Shown here: positions 11,131 to 23,410 of the stretch, piece after piece
Layout: the number at the start of each line of letters is the position of its first letter
Position numbering within the stretch: the first letter of the stretch is position 1
Origin: Sipunculus nudus
Lineage: Eukaryota; Annelida; Sipuncula; Golfingiida; Sipunculidae
NCBI GenBank assembly: GCA_026874595.1
Contig: CM049312.1
Coordinates: 69,840,929 to 69,904,928, forward strand
Direction: 5' to 3'
Length of the DNA: 64,000 nucleotides
Notes under the pieces: model-generated
Told to the model about the DNA's origin: nothing
The model's input: only the letters and a program-made list of their open reading frames with translations
The model's database searches: none
Made by a program: the position numbers and the translations under genes

Positions 11131-13257
11131 TTTTTAGCTCAGCTGACTGTAAGTCATCTGAGCTATAGTCGTGGTCCTTTGTCTGTCGTCCGTCCGTCCG
11201 GCCGTCCGTCCGTTAACAGGGCACGTTTTAAAACCGTTGGACCTACGAATCCAAAATTCTGCATACCATTAGATGTCCCCAAAATCTCCTACCATACCGA
11301 AAATTGGGTCATTAGAACTTCGTTCCTTCGAGATATTAAGGAAAAACCTCCGTTTTCCATAAAAAAGCAATTGTTACACTTCAAGTCTGCCTAATATCAA
11401 AACCACTGATCTGTTTTTGATCATATTTAGTATTCATATTCTTCCATATATTTTCTATGCACATACCAAAAATTAGGTCAGTATTGGGTATTATTTTGAA
11501 GTTATAGGCCCAAATATAATGCAATTTTTTAAAAATCAGGAAATATATTTGCTCTCTTAACATGAGAATTGCTGAAGCTGAAGACTTTTTTTCAGGAATA
11601 TAACTTTATTTAATCAAGATTCAATTGTTTGCCCAAAATTAGATCTGAATTTTGCAAATTTTTTAGCATAAATAAAAAATTAATACCTTAAATTTTGTCC
11701 AACTTTGGCAGTGGCACGTTTTTTCCCTGTAAGCACTGTTGATTTAATTTTCACAGCATATATACATAAGGATTTAATCTTTTAAAATCTGAAATTTTTA
11801 AAGAAATTGTTTGAAAAGAGTAGCTTTTATTCAAGTTTTCATACACCATGTCAAGTGTTGTTTATATCTGGCCCACCTAGTAGTACAGCCTTCACTTGCA
11901 TTATGTAACCCACCCCAGGCAGCTTGCCTTGACCCAGCTTGGCCACTACTAGCAAGCTTCTCCTCTGCCCTGCACTCAACCCCCCCCCCCCCCCCCCCCC
12001 AGCTGGTGCATAAACTAGATGAATGTTATAATTTTCTGTATTTTATTTTATTCTTGGACATGCTACATTTTAGATTTTGGATTGTACCACCAGGGTTACA
12101 GTGATTAAAGTGCACATTTAATTGTGTCCACAAAGTGATGTATTGCTATGAAAGTATGGATGTTCATCAGATAAGTAATGCTTTACTTCAGAAGAGTAAA
12201 ACTTCACCAGGTGTGAAATTGACTATTAATTCCAGTTATTAATTATAGCTTAGATTGTAATTAGCATAATGATATTGTTTGTCCCTCATTCAACCAACAG
12301 TGTGTATACTTTATTTGAAAAGAAGTTTTTATTTTATCAAATTTACTGAATCTTTTATTTTATTTCGGTGAATAAAATTAAGCTTGTCCTGAAAACTCCA
12401 ATGTGCAAAACTTTTTAATAGGAATTCAAGGAATAATTTTGTAGATGCCATGTTGTGGCATTATTTTCTTTTACATTCAGTTTAAACATTTGATTTAAAA
12501 ATAATAAAATATATGTGTATGCATAATATGACCCAATGTGAGCTACAATCTGGAAATATAATGATTGCAACTTAGAATTCTAATATTTTAACCTATATTT
12601 TCACTTTTATATAGGTATTAGTCCATTCTGTCCACTTGCCTGTCCATCTGTAAATTTTTCATATGCATCACAGTATCTCAAAACTTTTACTGTTTTTCTT
12701 CATGATAAGACATGGTGCAAATACTTTGCAAATGTATATGAATATGAATATGAATATGAATATGTACTCCATTATAAAATTTCTTGCATAAAAATGGGAA
12801 TTCAGGTAAAAATTAAAGTATTTGAATACCAGTGCAAATACTTTCAAAATGTATTCATGAATGCATATATTCTATAATATTATTTTAATAATTAGTTCAG
12901 TTATATTTTATTAAAAAAATCATGATTCTCTTATTATTTTTAATAAATATTATATTGGCACAACATTTGTTATTAAATTTTAATAAATAGTTAAACTCTT
13001 TTATTTTATGTGCTGCTTATAAGTTATATGGCCAGGTCAAAATCTGTGTGACAATAGCACTCCATTTGTTAATAAAATAAATGAAATCAATCCTCTTCCC
13101 TGTCTCCAAAAATACTATCAAAATCATACATAAGCTAAACACCAACAACTCATAATAAAGCTTATATTTATTACCACACAAAACCAGCATATGGTTATTA
13201 TTATTATTATTTATCATATATAACAGCTGAGCGCCGTGACCCATGGGTCCCTTGTTT
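11131..13257 (+). mobile_element. Element of the TTTTTAGCTCAGCTGACTG ... CCCATGGGTCCCT family
   Basis: The 5' module TTTTTAGCTCAGCTGACTG is followed by a CCGTCCGTCC run at 11190-11212. The 3' module is CAGCTGAGCGCCGTGACCC ATGGGTCCCTTG ending near 13257. The same pair bounds 34214-36169. The interior is AT-rich and holds a 20-bp C tract at about 11980-12000 and a (GAATAT)4 stretch near 12740. No transposase was seen. Confidence 0.45.
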
Positions 13258-13270
13258 CCTTAAAAAAAAA

Positions 13271-13837
13271 CTAGATCGAGGTGGTGAAAATTTCATCAAA
13301 TCCGTCAATTACTTTTTGTGCGTCCGTCATATGACGGGACTATTACGGTATACCCACCGTACGTTCGTTATCTTTTAGTGTCGCCGCGATAACTTGCCGG
13401 GGCTTTGATTGATTTTTATGAAACTCAAAATAACTACGTATACTTACCAACAGATCATCTCGCCCGAGTTCGATTTTTTACAACCTCCACGCATATTTAA
13501 TAAGGACACGGTTTACTTGGCTGCTTTGTATTGTCGACGCGATAACTTATGAAGAAAATGAAGGATTTAATAAAACTCATCAGAAATGCTATCAATAAGA
13601 TATCTTGCCTAAGTTCGATTTTCAGCAAAATCAATGCATATTAAATGAGGTCAGAGGTCACCGCACTTTGGAGGCACCTTGGTGACTAACCAAAATCCTA
13701 TGGATTGTCATGAAACTTATACATATTTACCAATAGAGTTTCTCACCTGAATTACCTTCTCATCAACATTCACGTATATATAATGAGGTCAAATATACAC
13801 GACGGGCATATTATGCACGTTTGCGGTGCTCTTGTTT
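13271..13837. mobile_element. Repeat with GACGGG ends
   Basis: Starts CTAGATCGAGGTGGTGAAAA, carries GACGGGACTATTACGG near 13334, and ends GACGGGCATATTATGCACG then TTGCGGTGCTCTTGTTT. It sits between the end of the previous element and the right end of the outer composite. Ends were assigned by eye. Confidence 0.4.
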
Positions 13838-14077
13838 CATAATGTTGCTAACAGACAAACAAACCAACACCGGCAAAAATATAACCCTAGGCGGAGGTGA
13901 TAAAACCTTCCAGGTGTTCTGCTCCACTCAACGGTTCTCTTGATTAGAAATTAGAAAGATCCTTAAAAGTTACTGAAAATGCAGTTTTTTGAGTAATAAA
14001 TAATGGCTAAATAATCAATGCCGCTCCTATGGATGAAATGATTCAGTAATAATTGACAGTTTAGACTGACATATGGA

Positions 14078-15169
14078 CAGGGTTCGTACGTCCTTGAAAG
14101 TAGTCATGATTTTTCATTTTCATACTGTCTATAAATATTTTATATCAACGTTATTATATTTATCAAAGACTGAACGTACATGATGCATGAAAACCACCTA
14201 AACCATACTACACCTGGGCAATTCTCCCATAGGTTGACATCCGCTCTTCCCTCTGTGCGGTCAAGAAAGTTTTAAAGAAATCTTAAAGCAAGTTGAATTA
14301 ATTACATTAATCAAGATCTTTCTTTTATCTTCCATATATCAAACTGATGACATTTCATTGATTAATTTAAAATAGTCATACATCACATTAAAAATTAATC
14401 AACTGAAATAATTATTTATTGCTTACACTCCTGTAGTATTCAGATGAAGTAGTTTAATAGGCAAGTGTGTGTGTGAAACTGAAACGTAGTAAGTAAATAA
14501 GTATTAATTAAGTATTAATCATCTTTATTTCTTACACTTGTAGTATTTAAATTAAGTAGTTTAACAGGCATGCGTGTGTGAAGCGGTAACACTGATATAA
14601 GTGGTGAAACATTAAATGGTGAAATTCTCGCTAACCCCAATTAAACAATGTTTGTCTTCTGATACCATATACCAATCTGGTTGTACTCTTGGGTTAATTG
14701 TTGCATCTCTGTGTTTGAAAGTAATTGAATTGGAAGTTTTGAAAGCTGGTATAAATGTTATATTTCACTCTCAATATTAAAAAGTTCTCATTAAAACAAG
14801 TTTTCTTTAAAAAAACACACTTTGAAAGACTGAACTGTTAAACCAGATTGTTTTTATTAACAATTCCATGTGGTCATTTAAATGGTTTAATATCCTAAAC
14901 ATGGAGACTGCAAATATTTTTTAACAAATGAGAGAAAATTTTAAAAAAATCCACATTTTTGAAATAATCACTCTTTAATATATTTAACTATATATGTATT
15001 CTTTAAGCTATATATTTCATATCTAAATGATCGATAATGATCTGCATCGACAGTTTCATAAGTAACATTTACATGTCAACGTGACGAGGAAAAGGTCATG
15101 AATTTTTTGTGGCAGGTCCTAAAAAAAAATGTCATGAAATTTTGATTTGCTCGAAGTGAAGGAACCCTG
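14078..15169. mobile_element. CAGGGTTC-ended DNA transposon, non-autonomous, copy A
   Basis: Left end CAGGGTTCGTACGTCCTTGA, right end the complement of CAGGGTTCCTTCACTTCG. Flanks ATGGA and ATGGG could be a degraded 5-bp target duplication. No transposase frame. Related to the 2.0-kb element at 46833-48831. Confidence 0.6.
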
Positions 15170-15567
15170 ATGGGTTTAAGACTTGACATATTTATGGCCC
15201 ACCTCTAAAGCAAGAACCCTAATGATATGGGGGTCAAAAAGATTGTGGATGCATTTTAAGCCAAAGTTTTCATCCCAAACCTTCCCATCTTGCGCATATA
15301 GCTGATCTGCCAATAGAGGAAGAACCTATAATTGAATTCAAGGTCATGGGGGCCACCTGTTCACAAATTAGTGTCCAGATGATAACTCCAGTTTGGTTTT
15401 ACATATTGGTCTCACACTTGACATATATATGGCCCAACATAAAAGTAAGAAACGTTTCGATTTTGGGGGCGTAAGGTCAAGGTCACAGGACCCATTCTGT
15501 GGATGCATTTTAAGCCAAAAATTTCATCACAAAACTTCCAGGTATTGCTCACCTGCCAATAGGGGGA
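15170..15567. repeat. Fragment of the AGGTCA-type tandem core
   Basis: Shares blocks such as GATTGTGGATGCATTTTAAG and ACCTGCCAATAG with the cores at 2930-3870 and 34.8-36.0 kb. It is cut at 15567 by the start of another element. Confidence 0.6.
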
Positions 15568-16504
15568 AGCTTTTTTAGCGAACCTGTGAACTTATGCGAT
15601 TGTGGCGTCGTCCGTCGTGTGTCGTCTGTACGTTATCCATAGCTATCTCAAAAATGGCAGAAGCTAGCATCACCAAATTTTTTGCAAATAATCAGTCATC
15701 TGAAAAACTTATTTTTTTTTCTAACTGAATTTTCTTAGATTTTATAGGGGAAAAGCTTAAAAAAAATTTAAAAAATCTTCTTCTCCGAAACTGTCTAGCC
15801 AAATTGTCCAATATTTCACAGAAATGATCCCTGGATCAATCTTTTGCAGGTTTGTTCGAATGGTTCCAGTTCGGAGATTTTTAGCCGAGTTACAGGAGAT
15901 TGAACTTAGTCATCTATCCAAAAAAAGCACACTAAAATTAAAATCTCAGAAACGGCTAGATCACTAAATTTTTTACCAATGTTTGTCACATATGTCATAT
16001 CTGAAATTGAGGTATTGGTGGCGCCACTTACATTGATGTGTTTTTTACAAGCGAAAATGTAATTTTAAACTTTACTACACTGATTAATGACGAAACTGTT
16101 AAGCTGATTGGTTTTAACTTTACAAGAATTATTCTTTGGTAGGGTTCTGCCAGTTATATAAGAATAGATTGGGTAAATACAGCTTTAAAAAGCATTGTAG
16201 CCAATTGAAAAAGGCTTTCTGTGTTTGAAAACAGATTTGACAACATGCTGAGTTTCAGCAGCCAAGTCAAGAGGTCACTCAGTACAAACAGGTGGGGTCC
16301 AGACATCACCATGGCAACTGACCTGGCTCTGGCGGGTGTCTAGACAATGTCTAGATGCAGAACTCCCAGATTATTGGAACTATATCTTTCAACTGTTTGA
16401 AAAAACTTGGTTTGCATTTTAAGCGAATCGGGTTTATCATCAGGTCACATGTGAACTGCTGCGCCTTCATTTTTGCTTGACCTCTGACCTTTCCTCGCTG
16501 CCCA
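15568..16504 (+). mobile_element. Left module of the element that carries the 276-bp satellite
   Basis: Begins AGCTTTTTTAGCGAACCTGTG with TCGTCCGTCGTGTGTCGTC shortly after, a start type analogous to the TTTTTAGCTCAGCTGA modules. It contains GGTGGCGCCACTTAC near 16017. The 276-bp array follows directly, and a plausible right end (ATTCTAGTTTTAAAA) lies near 29370, so the whole unit may be 13.8 kb. Its extent is an inference. Confidence 0.45.
16209..16343 (+). other. Short GC-richer open frame inside a repeat, possible captured exon
   Basis: Forty-four codons open after TGA at 16206 to TAG at 16341, including MLSFSSQVKRSLSTNRWGPD and ending MATDLALAGV. Composition is more protein-like and GC-richer than the surroundings, and GAAAACAG before it could act as an acceptor. 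I do not recognise the peptide. It may be chance. Confidence 0.2.
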
Positions 16505-19500
16505 TTGTCCATTTGTGCATCTGTTTCCACACATAAACCCACATATCTCGGGAACCGTTTGACCGAGCAGGCTAAAAATTTTGCACAAATGTAGCCCTTT
16601 GATAGCTTTAGAACATACACTAAAAATGGTGGCGCCACCTGCAACCATTTTTGTACAGCGTCCATCTGTTCATCTGCCTTGGGATAAAATCTCTCATATC
16701 TCAGGAGTGGTTTGACTTATCCAACTGAAATTTTGCAGGTTTATACATCCTAGACAGCTTTCGTGATTTTATGACAGGTGGCACCACCTATATTCACGTT
16801 TACTCTGCAGACATCCAAGCTAAAATCTCGGGAACCGTTTGATCGATTGGGCGAAAAAAAATTGCATATGTATAGATCTCACATAGCTCTTCATCATAGG
16901 CAAAACTGGTCGCGCCACCTGCAACCACTTATGCACAGCGTCCATCTGTTCATCTGCCATGGGATAAAATCTCTCATATCTCAGGAGTGGTTTGACTTAT
17001 CCACCTGAAATTTTGCAGGTTTATACATCCAAGACAGCTTTTGTGATTGTATGACAGGTGGCACAACCTACATTCACGGTTACTCTGCAGACATCCAAGC
17101 TCATATCTCGAGAACTGTTTGACCGAATGAGCCAAAATTTTGCATGTGAATAGATCTCACATAGCTCTTCATCATAGGCAAAACTGTTGGCGCCACGTGC
17201 AACCATTTATGCACAGCGTCCATCTGTTCATCTGCCTTGGGATAAAATCACTCATATCTCAGCAGTGGTTTGACTTTTCCACCTGAAATTTTGCAGGTTT
17301 ATACATCCTGGACAGCTTTCGTGATTTATGACAGGTGGCGTCACCGACATTCAGGTTTCTCTGCAGACATCCAAGCTCATATCTCGGGAATCGTTTGACA
17401 GATTGGGCCAAAATTTTGCTTGTGTATAGATCTCACATAGCTCTTCAGATAGGCAAAACTGATGGCGCCACCTGCAACCACTTATGCACAGCGTCCATCT
17501 GTTCATCTGCCTTGGGATAAAATCACTCATATCTCAGAAGTGGTTTGACTTATCCACCTGAAATTTTGCAGGTTTATACATCCTGGACAGCTTTCTCGAG
17601 CTTATGACAGGTGACGCCACCTACATTCACGTTTACTCTGCAGACATACAAGCTCATATCTCGGAACTCGTTTGACCGATTGGGCCAAAATTTTGCATGT
17701 GTATAGATCTCACATAGCTCTTCAGATAGGCAAAAATGATGGCGCCACCTGCAGCCACTTATGCACAGCGTCCATCTGTTCATCTGCCTTGGGATAAAAT
17801 CACTCATATCTCAGCAGTGATTTGACTTATCCACCTGAATTTTTGCAGGTTTATACATCCTGGACAGCTTTCTCGAGTTTATGACAGGTGACGCCACCTA
17901 CATTCACGTTTACTCTGCAGACATCCAAGTTCATATCTCGGGAACCGATGGACCGATTAGGCCAAAAGTTTGCATGTATATAGATCTCACATAGCTCTTC
18001 ATCATAGGCAAAACTGGTGGCGCCACCTGCAACCACTTATGCACAGCGACCATCTGTTCAACTGCCTTGGGATAAAATCACTCATCTCAGCAGTGGTTTG
18101 ACTTATCCACCTAAAATTTTGCATGTTTATACATCCTGGACAATTTTCTCGATTTTATGACAGGTGGCGCCACCGACTTTCAGGTTTCTCTGCAGACATC
18201 CAAGCTCATATCTCGGGAATCGTTTTACAGATTGGGCCAAAATTTTGCTTGTGTATAGATCTCACATAGCTCTTAAGATAGGCAAAACTGATGGCGCCAC
18301 CTGCAACCACTTATGCACAGCGTCCATCTGTTCATCTGCCTTGGGATAAAATCACTCATATCTCAGAAGTGGTTTGACTTATCCACCTGAAATTTTGCAG
18401 GTTTATACATCCTGGACAGCTTTCTCGAGCTTATGACAGGTGACGCCACCTACATTCACGTTTACTCTGCAGACATCCAATCTCATATCTCGTTAATCGT
18501 TTGACCGATTGGGCCTAAATTTTGCATGTGTATAGATCTCACATAGCTCTTCAGATAGGCAAAAATGATGGCGCCACCTGGAGCCACTTATGCACAGCGT
18601 CCATCTGTTCATCTGCCTTGGGATAAAATCACTCATATCTCAGAAGTGGTTTGACTTATCCACCTGAATTTTTGCAGGTTTATACATCCTGGACAGCTCT
18701 CTTGATTTTATGACAGGTGGCGCCACCTGCATTCTAGTTTATGCAGCAGACATCCAAGCTCATATCTTGGGAACCGTTTGTCCGATTGGGCCAAAATTTT
18801 GCATGTGTATAGGTCTCACATAGCTCTTCATCATAGGCAAAACTGATGGCGCCACCTGCAACCACTTATGCAGAGCGTCCATCTGTTCAACTGCCTTGGG
18901 ATAAAATCACTCATCTCAGCAGTGGTTTGACTTATCCACCTGAAATTTTGCAGGTTTATACATCCTGGACAATTTTCTCGATTTTACGACAGGTGGCGCC
19001 ACCGACATTCAGGTTTCTCTGCAGACATCCAAGCTCATATCTCGGGAATCGTTTGACAGATTGGGCCAAAATTTTGCATGTGTATAGATCTCACATAGCT
19101 CTTCAGATAGGCAAAAATGATGGCGCCACCTGGAGCCACTTATGCACAGCGTCCATCTGTTCATCTGCCTTGGGATAAAATCACTCATATCTCAGCAGTG
19201 GTTTGACTTATCCACCTGAATTTTTGCAGGTTAATACATCCTGGACAGCTTTATCGAGTTTATGACAGGTGACGCCACCTACATTCACGTTTACTCTGCA
19301 GACATCCAAGTTCATATCTCGGGAACCGATGGACCGATTGGGCCAAAATTTTGCTTGTGTATAGATCTCACATAGCTCTTCATCATAGGCAAAACTGGTG
19401 GCGCCACCTGCAACTACTTATGCACAGCGTCCATCTGTTCAACTGCCTTGGGATAAAATCACTCATCTCAGCAGTGGTTTGACTTATCCACCTGAAATTT

Positions 19501-22500
19501 TGCAGGTTTATACATCCTGGACAATTTTTTCGATTTTATGACAGGTGGCGCCACTGACATTCAGGTTTCTCTGCAGACATTCAAGCTCATATCTCGGGAA
19601 TTGTTTGACAGATTGGGCCAAAATTTTGCTTGTGTATAGATCTCACATAGCTCTTCATCATAGGCAAAACTGATGGCGCCACCTGCAACCACTTATGCAC
19701 AGCGTCCATCTGTTCATCTGCCTTGGGATAAAATCACTCATATCTCAGAAGTGGTTTGACTTATCCACCTGAAATTTTGCAGGTTTATACATCCTGGACA
19801 GCTTTCTCGAGTTTATGACAGGTGACGCCACCTACATTCACGTTTACTCTGCAGATATCCAAGCTCATATCTCGGAAATCGTTTGACCGATTGGGCCAAA
19901 ATTTTGCATGTCTATAGATCTCGAATAGCTCTTCAGATAGGCAAAAATGATGGCGCCACCTGCAGCCATTTATGCACAGCGTCCATCTGTTCATCTGCCT
20001 TGGGATAAAATCACTCATATCTCAGAAGTGGTTTGACTTATCCACCTGAATTTTTGCAGGTTTATACATCCTGGACAGCTTTCGTGATTTATGACAGGTG
20101 GCGTCACCGACATTCAGGTTTCTCTGCAGACATCCAAGCTCATATCTCGGGAATCGTTTGACAGATTGGGCCAAAATTTTGCTTGTGTATAGATCTCACA
20201 TAGCTCTTAAGATAGGCAAAACTGATGGCGCCACCTGCAACCACTTATGCACAGCGTCTATCTGTTCATCTACCTTGGGATAAAATCTCTCATATCTCAG
20301 GAGTGGTTTGACTTATCCACCTGAAATTTTGCAGGTTTATACATCCTGGACAGCTTTCTAGAGCTTATGACAGGTGACGCCACCTACATTCACGTTTACT
20401 CTGCAGACATCCAATCTCATATCTCGTTAATCGTTTGACCGATTGGGCCTAAATTTTGCATGTGTATAGATCTCACATAGCTCTTCAGATAGGCAAAAAT
20501 GATGGCGCCACCTGCAACCACTTATGCACAGCGACCATCTGTTCAACTGCCTTGGGATAAAATTACTCATCTCAGCAGTGGTTTGACTTATCCACCTGAA
20601 ATTTTGCAGGTTTATACATCCTGGACAATTTTCTCGATTTTATGACAGGTGGCGCCACCGACTTTCAGGTTTCTCTGCAGACATCCAAGCTCATATCTCG
20701 GGAATCGTTTGACAGATTGGGCCAAAATTTTGCTTGTGTATAGATCTCACATAGCTCTTAAGATAGGCAAAACTGATGGCGCCACCTGCAACCACTTATG
20801 CACAGCGTCCATCTGTTCATCTGCCTTGGGATAAAATCACTCATATCTCAGAAGTGGTTTGACTTATCCACCTGAAATTTTGCAGGTTTATACATCCTGG
20901 ACAGCTTTCTCGAGCTTATGACAGGTGACGCCACCTACATTCACGTTTACTCTGCAGACATCCAATCTCATATCTCGTTAATCGTTTGACCGATTGGGCC
21001 TAAATTTTGCATGTGTATAGATCTCACATAGCTCTTCAGATAGGCAAAAATGATGGCGCCACCTGCAGCCACTTATGCACAGCGTCCATCTGTTCATCTG
21101 CCTTGGGATAAAATCACTCATATCTCAGAAGCGGTTTGACTTATCCACCTGAATTTTTGCAGGTTTATACATCCTGGACAGCTCTCTTGATTTTATGACA
21201 GGTGGCGCCACCTGCATTCTAGTTTATGCAGCAGACATCCAAGCTCATATCTTGGGAACCGTTTGTCCGATTGGGCCTAAATTTTGCATGTGTATAGATC
21301 TCACATAGCTCTTCAGATAGGCAAAAATGATGGCGCCACCTGCAGCCACTTATGCACAGCGTCCATCTGTTCATCTGCCTTGGGATAAAATCACTCATAT
21401 CTCAGAAGTAGTTTGACTTATCCACCTGAATTTTTGCAGGTTTATACATCCTGGACAGCTTTCTCGAGTTTATGACAGGTGACGCCATCTACATTCACGT
21501 TTATTCTGCAGACATCCAAGTTCATATCTCGGGAACCGATGGAGCTATTGGGCCAAAATTTTGCTTGTGTATAGATCTCACATAGCTCTTCATCATAGGC
21601 AAAACTGGTGGCGCCACCTGCAACCACTTATGCACAGCGTCCATCTGTTCAACTGCCTTGGGATAAAATCACTCATCTCGGCAGTGGTTTGACTTATCCA
21701 CCTGAAATTTTGCAGGTTTATACATCCTGGACAATTTTCTCGATTTTATGACGGGTGGCGCCACCGACATTCAGGTTTCTCTGCAGACATCCAAGCTCAT
21801 ATCTCGGGAACCGTTTGACAGATTGGGCCAAAATTTTGCTTGTGTATAGATCTCACATAGCTCTTAAAAAAGGCAAAACTGGTGGCGCCACCTGCAACCA
21901 CTTATGCACAGCGTCCATCTGTTCATCTGCCTTGGGATAAAATCACTCATATCTCAGAAGTGGTTTGACCTATCCACCTGAATTTTTGCAGGTTTATACA
22001 TCCTGGACAGCTTTCTCGAGTTTATGACAGGTGACGCCACCTACATTCACGTTTACTCTGCAGACATCCAAGTTCATATCTCGGGAACCGATGGACCGAT
22101 TGGGCCAAAATTTTGCTTGTGTATAGATCTCACATAGCTCTTCATCATAGGCAAAACTGGTGGCGCCACCTGCAACCACTTATGCAGAGCGTCCATCTGT
22201 TCAACTGCCTTGGGATAAAATCACTCATCTCAGCAGTGGTTTGACTTATCCACCTGAAATTTTGCAGGTTTATACATCCTGGACAATTTTCTCGATTTTA
22301 CGACAGGTGGCGCCAGCGACATTCAGGTTTCTCTGCAGACATCCAAGCTCATATCTCGGGAATCGTTTGACAGATTGGGCCAAAATTTTGCATGTGTATA
22401 GATCTCACATAGCTCTTCAGATAGGCAAAAATGATGGCGCCACCTGGAGCCACTTATGCACAGCGTCCATCTGTTCATCTGCCTTGGGATAAAATCACTC

Positions 22501-23410
22501 ATATCTCAGCAGTGGTTTGACTTATCCACCTGAATTTTTGCAGGTTAATACACACTGGACAGCTTTATCGAGTTTATGACAGGTGACGCCACCTACATTC
22601 ACGTTTACTCTGCAGACATCCAAGTTCATATCTCGGGAACCGATGGACCGATTGGGCCAAAATTTTGCTTGTGTATAGATCTCACATAGCTCTTCATCAT
22701 AGGCAAAACTGGTGGCGCCACCTGCAACTACTTATGCACAGCGTCCATCTGTTCAACTGCCTTGGGATAAAATCACTCATCTCAGCAGTGGTTTGACTTA
22801 TCCACCTGAAATTTTGCAGGTTTATACATCCTGGACAATTTTTTCGATTTTATGACAGGTGGAGCCACTGACATTCAGGTTTCTCTGCAGACATTCAAGC
22901 TCATATCTCGGGAATTGTTTGACAGATTGGGCCAAAATTTTGCTTGTGTATAGATCTCACATAGCTCTTAAGATAGGCAAAACTGATGGCGCCACCTGCA
23001 ACCACTTATGCACAGCGTCTATCTGTTCATCTGCCTTGGGATAAAATCACTCATATCTCAGAAGTGGTTTGACTTATCCACCTGAAATTTTGCAGGTTTA
23101 TACATCCTGGACAGCTTTCTCGAGTTTATGACAGGTGACGCCACCTACATTCACGTTTACTCTGCAGACATCCAAGCTCATATCTCGGAAATCGTTTGAC
23201 CGATTGGGCCAAAATTTTGTATGTCTATAGATCTCGAATAGTTCTTCAGATAGGCAAAAATGATGGCGCCACCTGCAGCCATTTATGCACAGCGTCCATC
23301 TGTTCATCTGCCTTGGGATAAAATCACTCATATCTCAGAAGTGGTTTGACTTATCCACCTGAATTTTTGCAGGTTTATACATCCTGGACAGCTTTCGTGA
23401 TTTATGACAG

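Larger units (their letters stand above)
11045..13912. mobile_element. Composite repeat bounded by inverted CCTCCGCC / GGCGGAGG blocks
   Basis: The left end holds AGAGCTCAAACCTCCGCC near 11070-11087. The right end near 13890 holds GGCGGAGGTGATAA, the inverse of the same core. Two other repeat elements (11131-13257 and about 13271-13837) lie between these ends, which suggests nested insertion into one older element. Boundaries are approximate. Confidence 0.4.
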
